In this document: positions 23,275 through 34,779 of the stretch, in pieces
How positions within the stretch are numbered: position 1 is the stretch's first letter
Layout of the letters: each line of letters begins with the position of its first letter
Source: Brachionus rotundiformis
Taxonomy: Eukaryota; Rotifera; Eurotatoria; Ploima; Brachionidae
Assembly (NCBI GenBank): GCA_016802295.1
Contig: JAESIW010000109.1
Location: 168,989 to 232,988 of the forward strand
Reading direction: 5' to 3'
DNA length: 64,000 nucleotides
Made by a program: the position numbers and the translations under genes
Notes under the pieces: model-generated
What the model was told of the DNA's origin: nothing
The model's input: only the letters and a program-made list of their open reading frames with translations
Databases searched by the model: none

Positions 23275-24295
23275 ATGGATTCAGAAATGGGAAATAAGCT
23301 ACCAACTCTAATTGAGCCAGAATCTTTGGATAATCTTATTAAAGAGCCCGATTTTGACAAAAAAAATCGAATAATAGAAGTACATCTTGGACCTGGCGCA
23401 CGTGGAGACTACGAGGCGTAAATTAGATAATAAAAAAAAAAACTAATTTATTTCAATAATTAATTTAGCTCTCACATAAAAAACGCCCTTTTTTTTGACA
23501 CATTTTCCTGCTTTGAGCCGACCAAGCTCTTTCCCAAAGACTGGCCTAAACCTGACAAATTTGCCGAATACCTTGGTGACATGGGTATATCTAATAAACA
23601 TAATGTAATTATATATGATCGAACACAATACGGTTTTGCTGCTGCTTCGAGAGTATGGCTACATTTGAGAGCATTTGGTAATCAAAATGTCTCAATTCTG
23701 AACGGAGGTTTAAATGCTTGGAAAAGCAAAAATTTTGAACTTACCAATGAAATTAGGACTTTTCCAGTATAATTAAATAATAACAGGATGTAAAAGATAA
23801 TAAAATTTATATTTTATTTAAGAAAGTAGAATTTAAAATCAAGGAGAATAAAACTCTGGTAAAAAATTACGATGACATTGTGAGATGTTTGAGCACCAAA
23901 TCGGCGCAGTTGGTTGATGTAAGAACAGCTGAGGAGTATAACAAAGAAAATCAAGTTCTTGGTCAAAATTTTATTCCAAGTTCAAAAAATTTTCCTTTTC
24001 CTGAACTTTTTAATCCCGATACGGGCAAAATAAAAGAAAAAGCTCAAATAATTGAGAGTAATATAAACAAAATTAATTTTTAACAAGAGATAATTTAATT
24101 TTGTATAAAGTGTTCCAAAAAGCGGGAATTAATTTGAGCGGCCAAGTGATTCTGTATTGTAACACTAGTGTAACAGCTTCAATAGTGGCGTTTGCCGCCT
24201 TTCTGATCGGACATGAAAATATTCCAGTCTATAAAGGATCCTGGATTGAATATTCCCAGCGAAAAGAAGAAGAAGTAAAAAATCAATCCGAATAG
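23275..24295 (+). CDS. Thiosulfate/3-mercaptopyruvate sulfurtransferase, two rhodanese domains
   Basis: Enzymes of this family move sulfur from thiosulfate or 3-mercaptopyruvate to cyanide or thiols in cysteine catabolism and mitochondrial sulfide handling. Exons 23275-23417, 23469-23766, 23823-24057 and 24111-24295 join in phase to 286 residues, close to the usual 280-300. The N-terminal rhodanese domain has HIKNALFFDTF, VIIYDRTQYGFAAASRVW and VSILNGGLNAW. The C-terminal domain has QLVDVRTAEEYN and the active-site loop YCNTSVTAS, with the catalytic Cys at about residue 242 (CRKGVTA in TST, CGSGVTA in MPST). The loop sequence does not decide between the two activities. The start is the ATG at 23275, because the upstream in-frame codon at 23218 is GTG. 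No clear mitochondrial presequence is seen. Confidence 0.92.
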
Positions 24296-25975
24296 AACAT
24301 ATATTTATTATAAACTTTAAAAATTTAATCAAAATTTTAGAAAAAAAAATATATTTTTTTTTGTATAACTTTTATTTTTTGATAAAAATTTTTTCATCTA
24401 AACAGTTAAATAAATTTAGATAACTTAAAATAAAATAGAAATAATTTTTTATCTTATCTAAAATTGGGTGCTTTAATGCTTAATCATTTATCTCTTAAAA
24501 ATTAACCATAAGAAACAGCTAACACCAATACACAGGTATTTTTTTCTTTTTCTTTTGATTGTTTTTGCCATTAATTTTTTTCAATTTCTAATTTAAATAT
24601 TAACAAAAATCAAAAATAAAATTCTTTATTATTTAAAGGCTTTATCTTTAGAGATAAGGTCAAGATGGTATATTATATTGGTTAGCATTGTCTTAATTAT
24701 TTTATCTACCAGAGTCTTACAAACTCTGCCAAAATATTTTGGGTGCACAGTTATGCATAGTGTTTTCGAAGCCCAAAAAAAGTTTTTATGAATAATCTAC
24801 AAAGATACTTGACAGTCAAAGATAGTAAATTTAAAAATATTGCCTTTTTAGAATGAATCATTGAGACCAAGAAGAAATACATATAGTTTTATTTTTTGAT
24901 GATATAAAAAATTCATAAAAATATAATAAAAATATAAAAATGTAAGTGGTATGAAAAGCATTGAAAATTACCTAATTTTGGATCGTTTGATTGATCGAAA
25001 TGGTTCTTAAGAATAAATTGGTTTATTTTCTTCCTCTTTATTTGAAAAAATATGTTGATTAAATTTTTTAGCTTGTTAATTAAATGTTTGTATCAGATGG
25101 AATTTTTACATAAATAAATTTTTTTTTAATTAAACTTGTTAAACTAATTATTTTTTTATTTTGAAAATCACATTTTGTTACATGTAGCTCAATTAGATAA
25201 AATAGAATTACAAAATATTAAAAATTATTCGATTTTGTTTATTTTATTATATACAATAAAATTTTGTGGTAATATTTTTTTCCAAAGAGTTAAGTAGTTA
25301 ATTTAAGATTTTAAACTAAGATTTATAGATAATCAAATTTTATGGTAAACTATTCTAAACTACGCGTAATATAATCTATACCCATAAATTTATTAAAAAT
25401 GACCATAAATATAATAAAGTTTCCATAAATTTATTTAAAATAGAATAAACTTAACAGTTATTTATCAAATTGAATAAAAAAGTAATAGAAAATAGAACTA
25501 TTGTACCATTTTATTTATAAACACCAAATTAGAAAACTCAATGACCATATGGTACACAAATTGAATGGATTTATTAACTAATTAAGTATACAGACTTTTG
25601 AATGAATCTTTTAGTTCATGTTTTTTACTTTTATTCGTATCTTTTTAAAAAAATGCAATTAAAAGTCCTAAGTAATCTTTGTTGGTCTAATAGAATGGCT
25701 TCGATCAGAAAAAGCTTTAGTCTCTTCATACAGCTTTATATTGAGGTTTAAATACACCTAAAAATGGGCTCTTCTATTTTTTTTGGAGAAGATTTGCATG
25801 TATATTTCATTGGTTAAATTATATTTTTAGGGTATTGTGTATTTGTAAATGAAGAGTATTTAAAGAGTTAATTTCGGAACCATTTTTTAATTACTTGAGT
25901 AAATTAATTATATCTGCTACGCCTGGATACGGTTAAGCTAATGAAATAATTTTTATTTAAATTTGTTTTATTTTA
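24296..25975. other. Intergenic, no gene seen
   Basis: This is AT-rich DNA with long A and T runs, with no open frame, repeat pair or RNA-like structure that I can support. Confidence 0.6.
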
Positions 25976-26689
25976 TTAAACAATTCTCTCACACAGTCCT
26001 CTTAAGCAATCTGTCCACTCTCTTTCTGGTCTTCCTCTTCCACACTTTCCACTCGAAATATCACCAAATAGAACAATTTTTGGTAAACGTGTGTCCAACA
26101 TTCGTCGTACATGTCCTGCCCATCTTAGCCTTTTTGTTCTGACGATTTTATCAAGCGAGACAGTCTTAGTTTGATTGTAGAGTTTTTGTTCTGACAAACC
26201 AATTCTTTGAGGACCTACTATCTGCATCAAGCGTCTTTTGTGAAAACTATTTTGTTTTTGACAGTCAGAAGGACTGCATGTCCACATGGTAGTCGCCTTT
26301 ACTGTAGCTAAATAAATCTTACTTTTTGTTCTATAACTAATTTCCGGTTTATTCCATATTGAATTCAAGCACTGAAATCTGTAAACTCCAAGACCTATTC
26401 TTCTTTGGATCTCTGAACTCGATTTCGAATCGTTTGTCACACGACATCCCAGGTATATAAAATGGTCAACTTGTTCAACCTCTTTACCCCTGATTCTCAG
26501 AGCCTCGCGTACCGCATCTTTAACATTAATTGACATCTTTTTTGTCTTCTTGATGTTGATCTTGAGTCCCCACTTAAGCATGGCCACATCAAGTCGTTTC
26601 ATACAATCGGACAAAGCGTTTTCATTTTCGCATAGCAGTACTAAGTCATCTGCGTAAAGGAGTGCTATAATGCGTTGTTTCCCTGCCAC
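25976..26689 (-). mobile_element. Non-LTR retrotransposon, 3' half of reverse transcriptase
   Basis: An open frame of 237 codons on the minus strand starts inside RT at LLYADDLVLLCEN (catalytic YADD). It runs through WGLKINIKKTKKMSIN and FIYLGCRVTNDSKSSSEIQRRIG to a basic tail with TKRLRWAGHVRRM and GRGRPEREWTDCL. This is the RT thumb and C-terminus of endonuclease-RT-type LINEs. It is a different family from the FADD fragment at 20.5 kb. The 5' part is missing: the frame begins next to a (TTA)n run at 26704-26724. The intact frame suggests a fairly recent, 5'-truncated insertion. Confidence 0.85.
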
Positions 26690-26734
26690 TTTCGTGGCCA
26701 GTTTATTATTATTATTATTATTAATTTAACTACA

Positions 26735-26850
26735 CAATTAATTACATTAATTAAGATCTGAGTTATATAAATGTTGGTTGTGGAAATATTCGATTAAAAA
26801 AGTATTTTTGGTTAAGAATTAAATTAAAAACTTCATTCTTTAAGTCAAGA
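26735..26850 (+). repeat. Dispersed direct repeat, copy 1
   Basis: It shares long blocks with 28013-28145, including AATTACATTAATTAAGA, ATAAATGTTGGTTGTGG, AATATTCGATTAAAA and ACTTCATTCTTTAAGTCAAG. The two copies lie in direct orientation 1.28 kb apart and bracket the small acidic frame at 27647. They could be remnants of one element or of a local duplication. Confidence 0.7.
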
Positions 26851-26923
26851 TAAATATCAAAAGTAATAAAAATTGCATACAATAATCGATAATAACTAGA
26901 TAAATTATAGTGTTATCAAAAAA

Positions 26924-27118
26924 TTGATAACAACTGGTTTTTCATTTAATGAGTTTTCTCTTGATGAAATTAAAAAAGCTCTGAATGAACTACCCTCTTC
27001 TAGCTCAACTAGTTATATTGGTTTTCATCCTATGATATTAAACAGACTTCCAGACTACCAAAATATAAAAATAAAATTCTTCAATTTGTTAGTTCTGTTA
27101 AATAAAAAAAAAATTTAA
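26924..27118 (+). mobile_element. Possible retrotransposon fragment (upstream RT region)
   Basis: The frame reads FSFNEFSLDEIKKALNELP followed by SSSSTSYIGFHPMILNRLP, which resembles the stretch that precedes RT domain 1 in LINE ORF2 proteins (a pattern like F-x-F-x3-S-x2-E-V-x3-L then S-x3-G-x-D). It ends in a poly-A-rich run. It is short and unsupported by neighbouring RT motifs. Confidence 0.4.
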
Positions 27119-27646
27119 TTAATAAAAAAAAAAATTTAATTATTTATTTAAATTAAGAAATTTATTTCCAAAGTTTATCCATTATTAGACGATGAATGAA
27201 GCAAAATTTTTTAATACTTGAATTTCTAATCTTTGGAAGCTTTTTTGTTTGCTTTGAAGGAATTTTCTTATATTTTGTTTTATTTTATTGAACAATTAAA
27301 CTACACAATTAATTACGGCCGCTAATAAGTGATGTCCACAGAGCTTAATAAAATCTACCACAAATATATAGGTTTCATAACGAAAATAATAATAATAAAA
27401 CAATTTTTTAATTTGATGATAACTAATAAATGATATTTATCACTTTTTTTTAATATTAAAAACAAAATTAATAAAAAATGATCAAAAATATTTCACTCAT
27501 AACAGTAATTTATTTTTTATTGATTAGCTTCAGATCAAATTTATTAGTTAATGAGTTAATTAATTTAATTTTAATGTCCAAAATTGAGTAATATAAATAC
27601 AAAATGACTTAACCAAGTAGTATTAATAAATTTTAAAGTAATAGGT

Positions 27647-27859
27647 ATGAATGTTCCAATAGAGAGAAAAAGAAAAGTTGGTGTATCATGTTACCAAAAT
27701 CAACCGTCTGATTGTGTAGTATCAGAAGAAATAATGGTCGACGATGATGAAGACGAGAGCAGCAATGAGCCCGAACAACCGAGACCAAGTAAAAAAGCGA
27801 AGGCATCTAGTGAGACTGATGATGCAAACGTTAACATTAACAAATGTACTCAAGATTAA
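27647..27859 (+). CDS. Small acidic hypothetical protein with basic nuclear-signal-like motifs
   Basis: The frame has 70 codons. The N-terminus has IERKRKVG, followed by an acidic stretch (MVDDDEDESSNEPEQ) and a second basic cluster (RPSKKAKAS). The composition is that of a nuclear or chromatin-associated tail, and third positions look less AT-biased than the flanks. A possible acceptor (TAATAG) lies just before the ATG, so it could be the last exon of a longer gene. I do not recognise a family, and it is flanked by copies of a dispersed repeat. Confidence 0.4.
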   Translation: MNVPIERKRKVGVSCYQNQPSDCVVSEEIMVDDDEDESSNEPEQPRPSKKAKASSETDDANVNINKCTQD

Positions 27860-28401
27860 TATAATATTTTTTTTGTTTTAATTAATAAAAATTTGTATTA
27901 CTTCTATTAAAATAATTCGATTTTTGATATTTTTATTCAAAACTAATAAAACTGTCTAAATTCTAACATATTTGTTTTTTTTTATTAAATTTGTGACAGT
28001 AAAATATTCATGATCAATTAATTACATTAATTAAGACCTGAATTGTATAAATGTTGGTTGTGGAAATATTCGATTAAAACAAATAAAAAATTGATGGTAA
28101 ACGAATTAAATTAAAAACTTCATTCTTTAAGTCAAGATTAATATCAAATTGATAATTTTTGAAACTTTGGCATTACCATTATATAAAAAAAATTAACTGA
28201 ATTTTATTTGTTTTTTTATTAAATTGTTTAAGTGAAAAAAATTATTGTATAAAATTGAAATTATTAATTAATTGTTAGTAGACAATATTTAGACAAAATA
28301 GAATTTAGAAAAAAAATTCAACTTAATTAAATGAGCTCATCAAAATGTGACACAAAATTTATTATCAAATCATAATTAAAATAAAAATTTAAAAAAATTT
28401 T
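27860..28401. other. Intergenic with second repeat copy
   Basis: The second copy of the dispersed repeat occupies 28013-28145. The rest is AT-rich with no gene seen. Confidence 0.6.
28013..28145 (+). repeat. Dispersed direct repeat, copy 2
   Basis: It matches 26735-26850 with scattered substitutions and a small insertion in the middle. Shared blocks include ATAAATGTTGGTTGTGG and ACTTCATTCTTTAAGTCAAG. The orientation is the same as copy 1. Confidence 0.7.
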
Positions 28402-28558
28402 AAAAAGTGGCACTGCTGGGAGCACGCGTGTCGTGCGGCGCCGGCTTCTCCCACACGGAACGATCTACTTCATTCAAACTAACTAACATACTTGGTAAGG
28501 CACTAACTGTGATTAAGAGAAGCAGATGCGCTCACGGCCCGGTGCGTCCGCGCGCCAC
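28402..28558 (-). ncRNA. Candidate structured small RNA, possibly Pol III
   Basis: About 150 bp of GC-rich DNA sits alone in AT-rich flanks and has strong self-complementarity. Read on the minus strand it opens with GTGGC and closes with GCCAC, directly followed by TTTTT, as in a Pol III terminator. Inside are GCTTCTC paired with GAGAAGC at long range, a GCACG/CGTGC hairpin, and GGGAG/CTCCC as an alternative pair. A 60-codon plus-strand frame across it looks accidental. I cannot assign it to U1, U2, U4-U6, SRP, RNase P or another known class. It lies about 290 bp beyond the cyclin B3 stop. Strand choice rests on the T-run and is not certain. Confidence 0.5.
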
Positions 28559-28846
28559 TTGTTCAAATTTTTCCAACAAACATCAATAATTGGTGCCTAG
28601 CTAGCCATTTTGTCCTGTATGCAATAAATTGCAGTCATCCTCGTTTAAAGTTTCACATTTTTTTGTTTACCAAGTCCAATTTAAAATAGAAAGAAGATAC
28701 AAATTTTAATTTAATTTAAAAAAATTAAAGTCATTTAGATTTATGATGAGTATAAAAATTAATTAGCAAAAAATTTTTTGTATAAAAGAAGAAGAAAAAA
28801 AAAGATTAATTTTCATAAAGTAAAAATAAGTGAAGAAGACAAAAGC
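28559..28846. other. Gap between RNA candidate and cyclin B3 stop
   Basis: This holds the 3' flank of cyclin B3. The word TGGCTAGCTAGGCACC (minus strand, near 28590-28606), just upstream of the RNA candidate, resembles a Pol III A-box only loosely. No gene is seen. Confidence 0.4.
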
Positions 28847-30262
28847 CTAGTCTTGGTCGCATCCAATGCTGTTGTGCTCGCAGTCGGCGATCAAGTGCTG
28901 CAGCTGGGCCTCGGTGAGGCACGAAATTCTGGCCACTTCGTGGAACACCTGGTGCGAGTACTTTTTGTAAATGGTGTTGTATTTGGACTGGGGCGCCAGC
29001 TTGACCAGCTGGTTCATCTGGGGCACCAGGTGAATGAACTGTTTGAGAAAGGCGCCCGTGAAGTAGACGAGCGTCTCGTTCCACTCGGTGGCGGTCAAGT
29101 TCTGCGCCGAGACGATCTCGAGCGCCGGGTTGTCGCTCTCGAACTGGACGGCCATCTTCATGGCCAAGTAGAGCGCGGCGCAAGCCTTGAGCGAGTCCTG
29201 GACGTACGCGAACTGATAGTCCTGCAGACTGAGCTCGAGTATGTACCTGGCCAGGGTCAAGAACTTCATGTCGGCTCTGATGCACTTCGAGTATCGACGC
29301 AGGAACGTGTAGCTCAACGGCACGCCAATGTCGAACTTGACCGTCTTCAAGATGTCTATTTCCATCTTGATTAGCTCTTTTCTGTCGTAGGCATTGTCGC
29401 TGACGAATATAAAGTCGTCTATGATCGGCGGCATGCGCTCCTCGAACTTGCACGCGATGAACATGCCCGCGGCGCCCAACAGCTGCAGCTTTTCCTTGGG
29501 TATGGCCCGCTTGTTCAGGTAAAGGTCGAGCAGCTTGACGCTCAAATACAACACCTCGTGATTGAACTCCAATTGTTGCTGCACCTCGACCATCCAATCG
29601 ACGAGCAGTGAACGCATGTGCTTGTTCAAACAGGCCTGGTCTTTCATGTAGTCGTTGACCACAAATTGGTGCTCGCGCTTGCGGTAGTATCTGAATATTT
29701 GTTTGACGTAGTCGGCCGAGCTGAACTCGTCGTTCTCGTCGCCGGCGTCAATGTCCACCCATCCGGTCACTTTTTCCGGCTCGAGTGGACGTTGTTCTTT
29801 TTGCAAGTCGAGCTGGTTGGTGGCCTGTTCGATTGAGTCAACGGCGACTGTCATTTCGTCGTTGGTCTTGGCCGGTTTAGGGTTTTTGAGCGCTGCTTTT
29901 TTGCCATTGTCGCAGTTGGTGCGGCTTGCCGGCTTGGCTAGCTTGATGCTTTTTTGCGAGGCGAACACTGAGGCGCCGAAGCGCGACTTTTTATTCGAGC
30001 TCGACTGGTCCGACTTGGGGTTGGTAGATTTTTGGACTTGTTCGTTGGAGAGCGCTTGTGGTATGCTCGAGTTCGAGTTGGATATGTTTTCGAGAGCGGC
30101 GCGTTTTTTTTTTATCTGCTCGGGCGCTTGGAAGCAGCCCGGCTTCTCGTGAACGCTTTGACACGAGGCCGAGCTGTTCTGGTGGTTGATGGACAGCACG
30201 GCCTGGTTGCTGAACGTTGTCTTGTTAAAAGTGGCCAAGTTGGATTTTTTCAATTTACTCAT
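28847..30262 (-). CDS. CCNB3: Cyclin B3
   Basis: Cyclin B3 activates CDK1 in mitosis and meiosis and is destroyed by the APC/C. The frame is a single exon of 471 codons. A destruction box RAALENISN lies at residues 54-62 (consensus RxxLxxIxN). It is followed by a Ser/Lys-rich linker and two cyclin folds from about residue 185. YVKQIFRYYRKREHQF and MRSLLVDWMVEVQQQLE (216-232) are typical of B3 rather than B1/B2, and KFEERMPPIIDDF and KMEIDILKTVKFD close the first fold. The start is the first ATG and gives an N-terminus of normal length. The gene is strongly GC-richer than its flanks, as is glycogenin. No intron is visible. It is shorter than vertebrate CCNB3 and similar to invertebrate forms. 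Confidence 0.95.
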   Translation of the reverse strand: MSKLKKSNLATFNKTTFSNQAVLSINHQNSSASCQSVHEKPGCFQAPEQIKKKRAALENISNSNSSIPQALSNEQVQKSTNPKSDQSSSNKKSRFGASVFASQKSIKLAKPASRTNCDNGKKAALKNPKPAKTNDEMTVAVDSIEQATNQLDLQKEQRPLEPEKVTGWVDIDAGDENDEFSSADYVKQIFRYYRKREHQFVVNDYMKDQACLNKHMRSLLVDWMVEVQQQLEFNHEVLYLSVKLLDLYLNKRAIPKEKLQLLGAAGMFIACKFEERMPPIIDDFIFVSDNAYDRKELIKMEIDILKTVKFDIGVPLSYTFLRRYSKCIRADMKFLTLARYILELSLQDYQFAYVQDSLKACAALYLAMKMAVQFESDNPALEIVSAQNLTATEWNETLVYFTGAFLKQFIHLVPQMNQLVKLAPQSKYNTIYKKYSHQVFHEVARISCLTEAQLQHLIADCEHNSIGCDQD

Positions 30263-33200
30263 TTCAAATAGTTATAAGTGTAGAGCTTAAAGTGAATTGT
30301 TGGCGCTAAGCTTTTTGGTCTGGCTTGTTTGACTGAATGAGAGAACTTAGTGAACACAGTTGAGATTTGAATTTTGGTCGCGAACAACCTTGAACTTTAA
30401 TTTTTGAAATTTTAGCCTGCAGTGAACAATCAAATTTGTTGACTGATTTTTTGTTAACTTACTTTTGCACTTACAATTGTTTTATTTTTTTCTCTTTATT
30501 TTTGATCAATAGTTTATTGTATTAAATTTATAATAGTAATTTTTTGTTACATATTTTTTAATAAAATAGAGAAAAGAAAAAATTATTTTATTAAATTCAT
30601 TTTTATGTCAAAATAATGATAAAAATATTTGTTACTTTTGCACTTAAATTGTTTTTTTTTTAACTTTATTTTTGGTTTTGAAATGTTGAAATTTACAACA
30701 TTTAAGCATTCAATTAAAAAAAAAAACATAAATCTAATTTTCTCAGATTTTGTAAAAAAATTCAAAAAATTTAATTTAAATATATCAATGTTTTATTTCT
30801 TAAATAATTATATAAACAATTAATATTTTCTAATTTGTGAAACTTTTTATTTAAATAAATGAAGTGTTAATCGGTCTTTATGACATGGGCACTAGCCTGT
30901 TGATTAACCTTGAAATTAAAATTGAAAATTGAAAACTAAAATGGTTTTGTTTGTAACTTCATTTTTGGTCAATAATTTATAATACATCTATTCGGTCTTA
31001 ATTTTTTTGCTAAATATTGTACTATATAAAAAAATTCGTATTAATCTAAATTTTCTATAGGAAATATTTTCTTAGGTATACTGAGTTAATGGTATAAAAT
31101 CGGCCTTTACCAAGTATAAATAAATAAATTTATAATATATATATCTATAAAAATCTTTTATATTTTATATATTTTTAATAAAATATAGAAGATAAATTTT
31201 CTTCTAAATTTTATAAAGATTTTTTTTTCTTGATTTTCTTAATTGTCTAATTTTTTACTATATTTTTACAAATTTTCAAGTCTTATGTTCAATTTAATAT
31301 TTATTAAAATTTTTTTAATAAAATTTAAGAAAACAAAGAAAATTTTAGTTCGAAAATTATTTTTTTTCGTTCATTTTTTAATTCAATAAATATATATAGA
31401 AGAAAAATAATGCTGAAAATTTTAAAAATTACGATCATGTTATATTGAAATAATAATATAATACCCTTTTCAATATAAATATATTGCTTTTCACGACCTA
31501 TAAAGATAAAATCCTTTCCAAAATGACCAAAAGAATAATCAGAGCTGACTGGATCGGTTAGCGTCTCTTCCAAACTGAAGCTGAAGGCCAGTCTCTCAGG
31601 TTGGACAAACAGCAGACTTATCGGCCCATTCTAAATGATGGATACCCCTAAATTCACTACGAAATTGGTATACCAGGCCGCTGCCGATGAGTATTGGCCA
31701 AAACACTCATGGTATGCCAAAATTGATTTCAAATAGTTGTCCTTAAAAGATGTCCTTTGGACTCTAAATAGCCCCTTACATCCAGCAAATGTTGCTTAAC
31801 AATGTCCTAAAATACAATACTGGGTTACTTGACCTTTACCAAATATAATTGTGGACACTTGAATGGCCTGTTAATCGTACATACAGATAGAGATAAGATA
31901 GAAAAAAATAATACTCGACGAAGAAAGATATTTTTTTAACTACTGATTAAAATAAAAATCTAATCATTTGGAAATGAGCATTTTTAATGATCCAAGTAGA
32001 ATTTTTTTTAATTTTTAAAAACAACTTTAATAAATACAAACAAAAAAGACAATTCTTTGAATGAAAGTTTACTCTCAACTTACTTTCAAATCAAATCAAA
32101 ATCAATAGCTCAAATTTTAAAAATAATGCCAATCTTCTTTTAATCAATTTTCGTTTAATTCAAAATAATCAATAAAATTGTAATAAGTAAAAAAAAGGAA
32201 TTAAACTTTGAAAAATTTTTTTCAGTGTAATCGAATTTTTGTCAAGTTTTTAATGACTACTTTTTAAAAATTATTTGGCGCCAATAATTTAAAATCAAAT
32301 TTAATCATAAATTTTCTTGAATTTTTCTATGATAATTAAACAACAAAAAATAATTAATGAAAAAAATGAATATACTGTTATTTCTAAAAATAGTTAAATT
32401 CAATGAATAGGTCAAAAATAAAAAATATTAAATTTTTAATAAAAAATTTCTAATTAACTTTAGCATTTATTTATTCAATTAATTTAATAATCAATAATAA
32501 ATTTCTATATTAATGATTCTGGCAAAAAATTCAGTTAGCTTTTTTGATTGATCATGTTTTGTAATATTCTCTGAGCATTCAAAGCAGAAATATGATAAAA
32601 GTTAGATTCTTTTGACATAATATTGTTAAAATCGGAAGACTAAAATGAAATTATTTAAATTCAGATAATAATTTTTAAAAACAGATTAACAGACACTCAA
32701 AAACAAGGACATAAATTCCACTGCTGAGCTTAAGCTTTGAAATTTTAGAATTTGTAAATTGCTTATTAAAACAAATTCGGTCTGCAAATCAACAAATAAT
32801 TTATCTGCAAAACTGGTTTCACAAATAGCAAGAACCAAGCCATTGCCATGACATAATCGAAATTCGTTAATTCTTAATTATTAATATAAAGAAAATAAAA
32901 ATTTTAAATATTTTACTTTTTTGAGATATCAATAAGTTTAGAATCAGTCTTAAGGCTAAGTATATAAAAAGCGGCACGTTCAGTCGGGCAAATAATAGAA
33001 TATGGCAGAATACTTTTGGAAACTATTTTTAGTTAGGAAAGAAATTCAAAAATATTCTAAAAAATACCTTTAATTTTAAAAAAGTTTAATATCAAAGAAA
33101 TAAATTCACGATTGTTCTCAAAACTGGAGTGAATAACAATCAACTTTTGATGTGTAACGTTTGTGCTCATATCAAAAAAATTAAATGAAAAAATTAGAAA

Positions 33201-33292
33201 AAATTTTTATAAATTGAAATATTTTATTAATTTTTATTCTAAAATGAGTTTTTAATTCGAGTTGAAAATAGTCACGTTGATAGTCTAGTATG
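30263..33292. other. Intergenic DNA, mostly AT-rich
   Basis: The first 200 bp are the probable cyclin B3 promoter side. A more complex segment at 31545-31870 (for example GGCCAGTCTCTCAGGTTGG and ATACCAGGCCGCTGCCG) looks like decayed coding or transposon sequence but has stops in all frames and no motif I can defend. The rest shows no gene. Confidence 0.5.
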
Positions 33293-34018
33293 TTAGAAAG
33301 CGAAAAGCAACATAAAAGCCATCATGAGACAAAAGAGGCCCATGGCCTCTGATAAAGCAAAACCTAAAATGGCATAGGAGAACAATTGCTGTTTTAGACC
33401 TGGATTACGGGCATAGCCGATGACTAAACTTCCGAAAACTGTTCCAATTCCAGCTCCTTTGAGAAGAGAACAAATTGAAATTAACTAAGAGATTTAGATG
33501 TCAATGTTCTTACCGGCCCCGGCTACTCCGACTGTGGCTGCACCAGCTCCGATGTATTTGGCCGCCGAGTCAATGTCGCTTCGAACAGCACTAGTTTGAA
33601 TCGAGGCTGATTGAATTTTGTTCAATGCAGCTGGTAGAGCGACGGCTGGTTTTAATGAAGTCTTGTTAAAGAGGAGAGCGCGTGTGGCACAAGATCGGAT
33701 AATGTTGCTAGCCATTTCGATTAAGAATAAAGAATCTAAAAGCAGGTTGAGTAAAATTTATTTGATAAAATGTAACACAACTCATATATGTATAACGCTT
33801 AAAATCTAAGATTTGCATTCTAGAGCACAAAAAGCCTTCTAGTTTGGCAAAACTAACGTTTTTCAACAATATAAAAATTTTGGCTTTTTTTCTAAACACT
33901 AAATTCAAAATGCCTTAGCCTACGCTATACTATACGCAATCAAAGCACAATAGTTTGAAAAATGTTTTTAAATTTAACCTAGCAAAGTAATTCCAAGCTT
34001 ACTTTTGTTCTTGCCCAA
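33230..34018. repeat. Recent duplication, copy 1 (ATP synthase c unit)
   Basis: About 788 bp is almost identical to 40792-41580, in the same orientation and 7562 bp apart. The copies start together at AATTTTTATTCTAAAATGAG and end together at TTACTTTTGTTCTTGCCCAA. Only a handful of substitutions are visible, including a synonymous Gly codon change in exon 2. The unit contains the entire coding region and about 300 bp of 5' flank. Confidence 0.95.
33293..33715 (-). CDS. ATP5MC: Mitochondrial ATP synthase subunit c (proteolipid), copy 1
   Basis: Subunit c forms the proton-driven ring of mitochondrial F0. Exons complement(33514-33715) and complement(33293-33456) join in phase to 121 residues. 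The N-terminal about 45 residues (MASNIIRSCATRALLF and on) are Arg/Ser/Ala-rich, as in a mitochondrial presequence. The mature part starts about DIDSAAKYIGAGAATVGVAGAG and contains the loop YARNPGLKQQLF. The second helix GFALSEAMGLFCLMMAFML carries the proton-binding Glu. The length and layout are those of animal ATP5MC. A nearly identical copy lies at 40855-41277; both look functional. A splice-acceptor-like CTTTTAG upstream of the ATG suggests a 5' UTR intron. Confidence 0.95.
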
Positions 34019-34745
34019 ATTTAATTTTGGCTCTAAAAGATATTTCTTGGTTATCCTGTTTCATTTAAAAGCTAATGGGCTACTTATGTTCCTACACAAT
34101 ATTAATAAGATGGATATTTGAATATTATTTCCTTTTGAAAGTTAATTAACTAGATTTAAAAACTAATAGAAATAAGGTATATTTATAATAAAAGATTTTC
34201 GAATAATAATCATTTATGGAAGCCTTTTATTCTTTTATCATTTTTAAACTGTTAAAGTGATGTAACTGAATTTAAGAAGTTATTTAAATTTTTTCCAATT
34301 AACATATTCCTAAAATTCGGGTGTTTATTAGCTGGGAAAATACTGTGTCTGTTAAAAATTAATAATATATCAAATCGTATTATTCTTATAAATTAAGATA
34401 TTTTTTAGCTTTATTTATTATACAACTAAATCATTCAAGAACGTTTACTTTTTATCGTAATCCTGTTTCGTTCCTGTTCAGATTGTCCTAGATGGATAAT
34501 TTTTTCCAGCTCAGTCTCAATTTATGAGTAAAAAGATACTCATTGTAACATCGTTTATCCATTTTAATTTGGAAATGAATAATTAACTTGTTTAATTTTT
34601 GTAAGTAGTTCTTCAAAAAAATTACAACATATTTTTCTTTATAATCACTGAAAATTTTGAAATTGTATCCTTAACAGATTAATAAACAATTTCAAATATT
34701 CTTTATTAAAAAAAGTAAGAATACTACATGAAATTGAATTAAGAT
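34019..34745. other. Intergenic, no gene seen
   Basis: This is AT-rich sequence between the duplicated unit and the hAT transposon. Nothing else is recognisable. Confidence 0.6.
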
Positions 34746-34779
34746 CAGTGTTGTACAAAGTCGTAAAGTCAAGAGCAAG

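Larger units (their letters stand above)
26690..27646. other. Repeat-rich intergenic DNA
   Basis: The stretch contains a (TTA)n microsatellite, one copy of a dispersed repeat (26735-26850) and a small RT-like frame (26924-27118), each listed separately. The words TTTTATTTTATT and CTACACAATTAATTAC recur near 26725 and 27270-27315, suggesting further rearranged repeat pieces. Confidence 0.5.

Noticed and set aside
28480..28500. Spliced leader donor in the GC-rich segment (ACTTGGTAAGG)
   Set aside because: The word looks like an exon/GTAAG junction, but the flanking sequence does not match any spliced leader I know and the Pol III-like end is on the other strand.
28407..28589. 60-codon plus-strand frame
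   Set aside because: It runs across the GC-rich, self-complementary RNA candidate. Absence of stops there is expected from base composition, and the protein has no motif.
28778..29374. Plus-strand frame of 198 codons and a 263-codon frame on the minus strand within cyclin B3
   Set aside because: These are alternative-frame shadows of the GC-rich cyclin B3 gene.
31545..31870. Decayed reverse transcriptase or gene
   Set aside because: The segment is more complex than its flanks, but all frames are broken and no motif is convincing.
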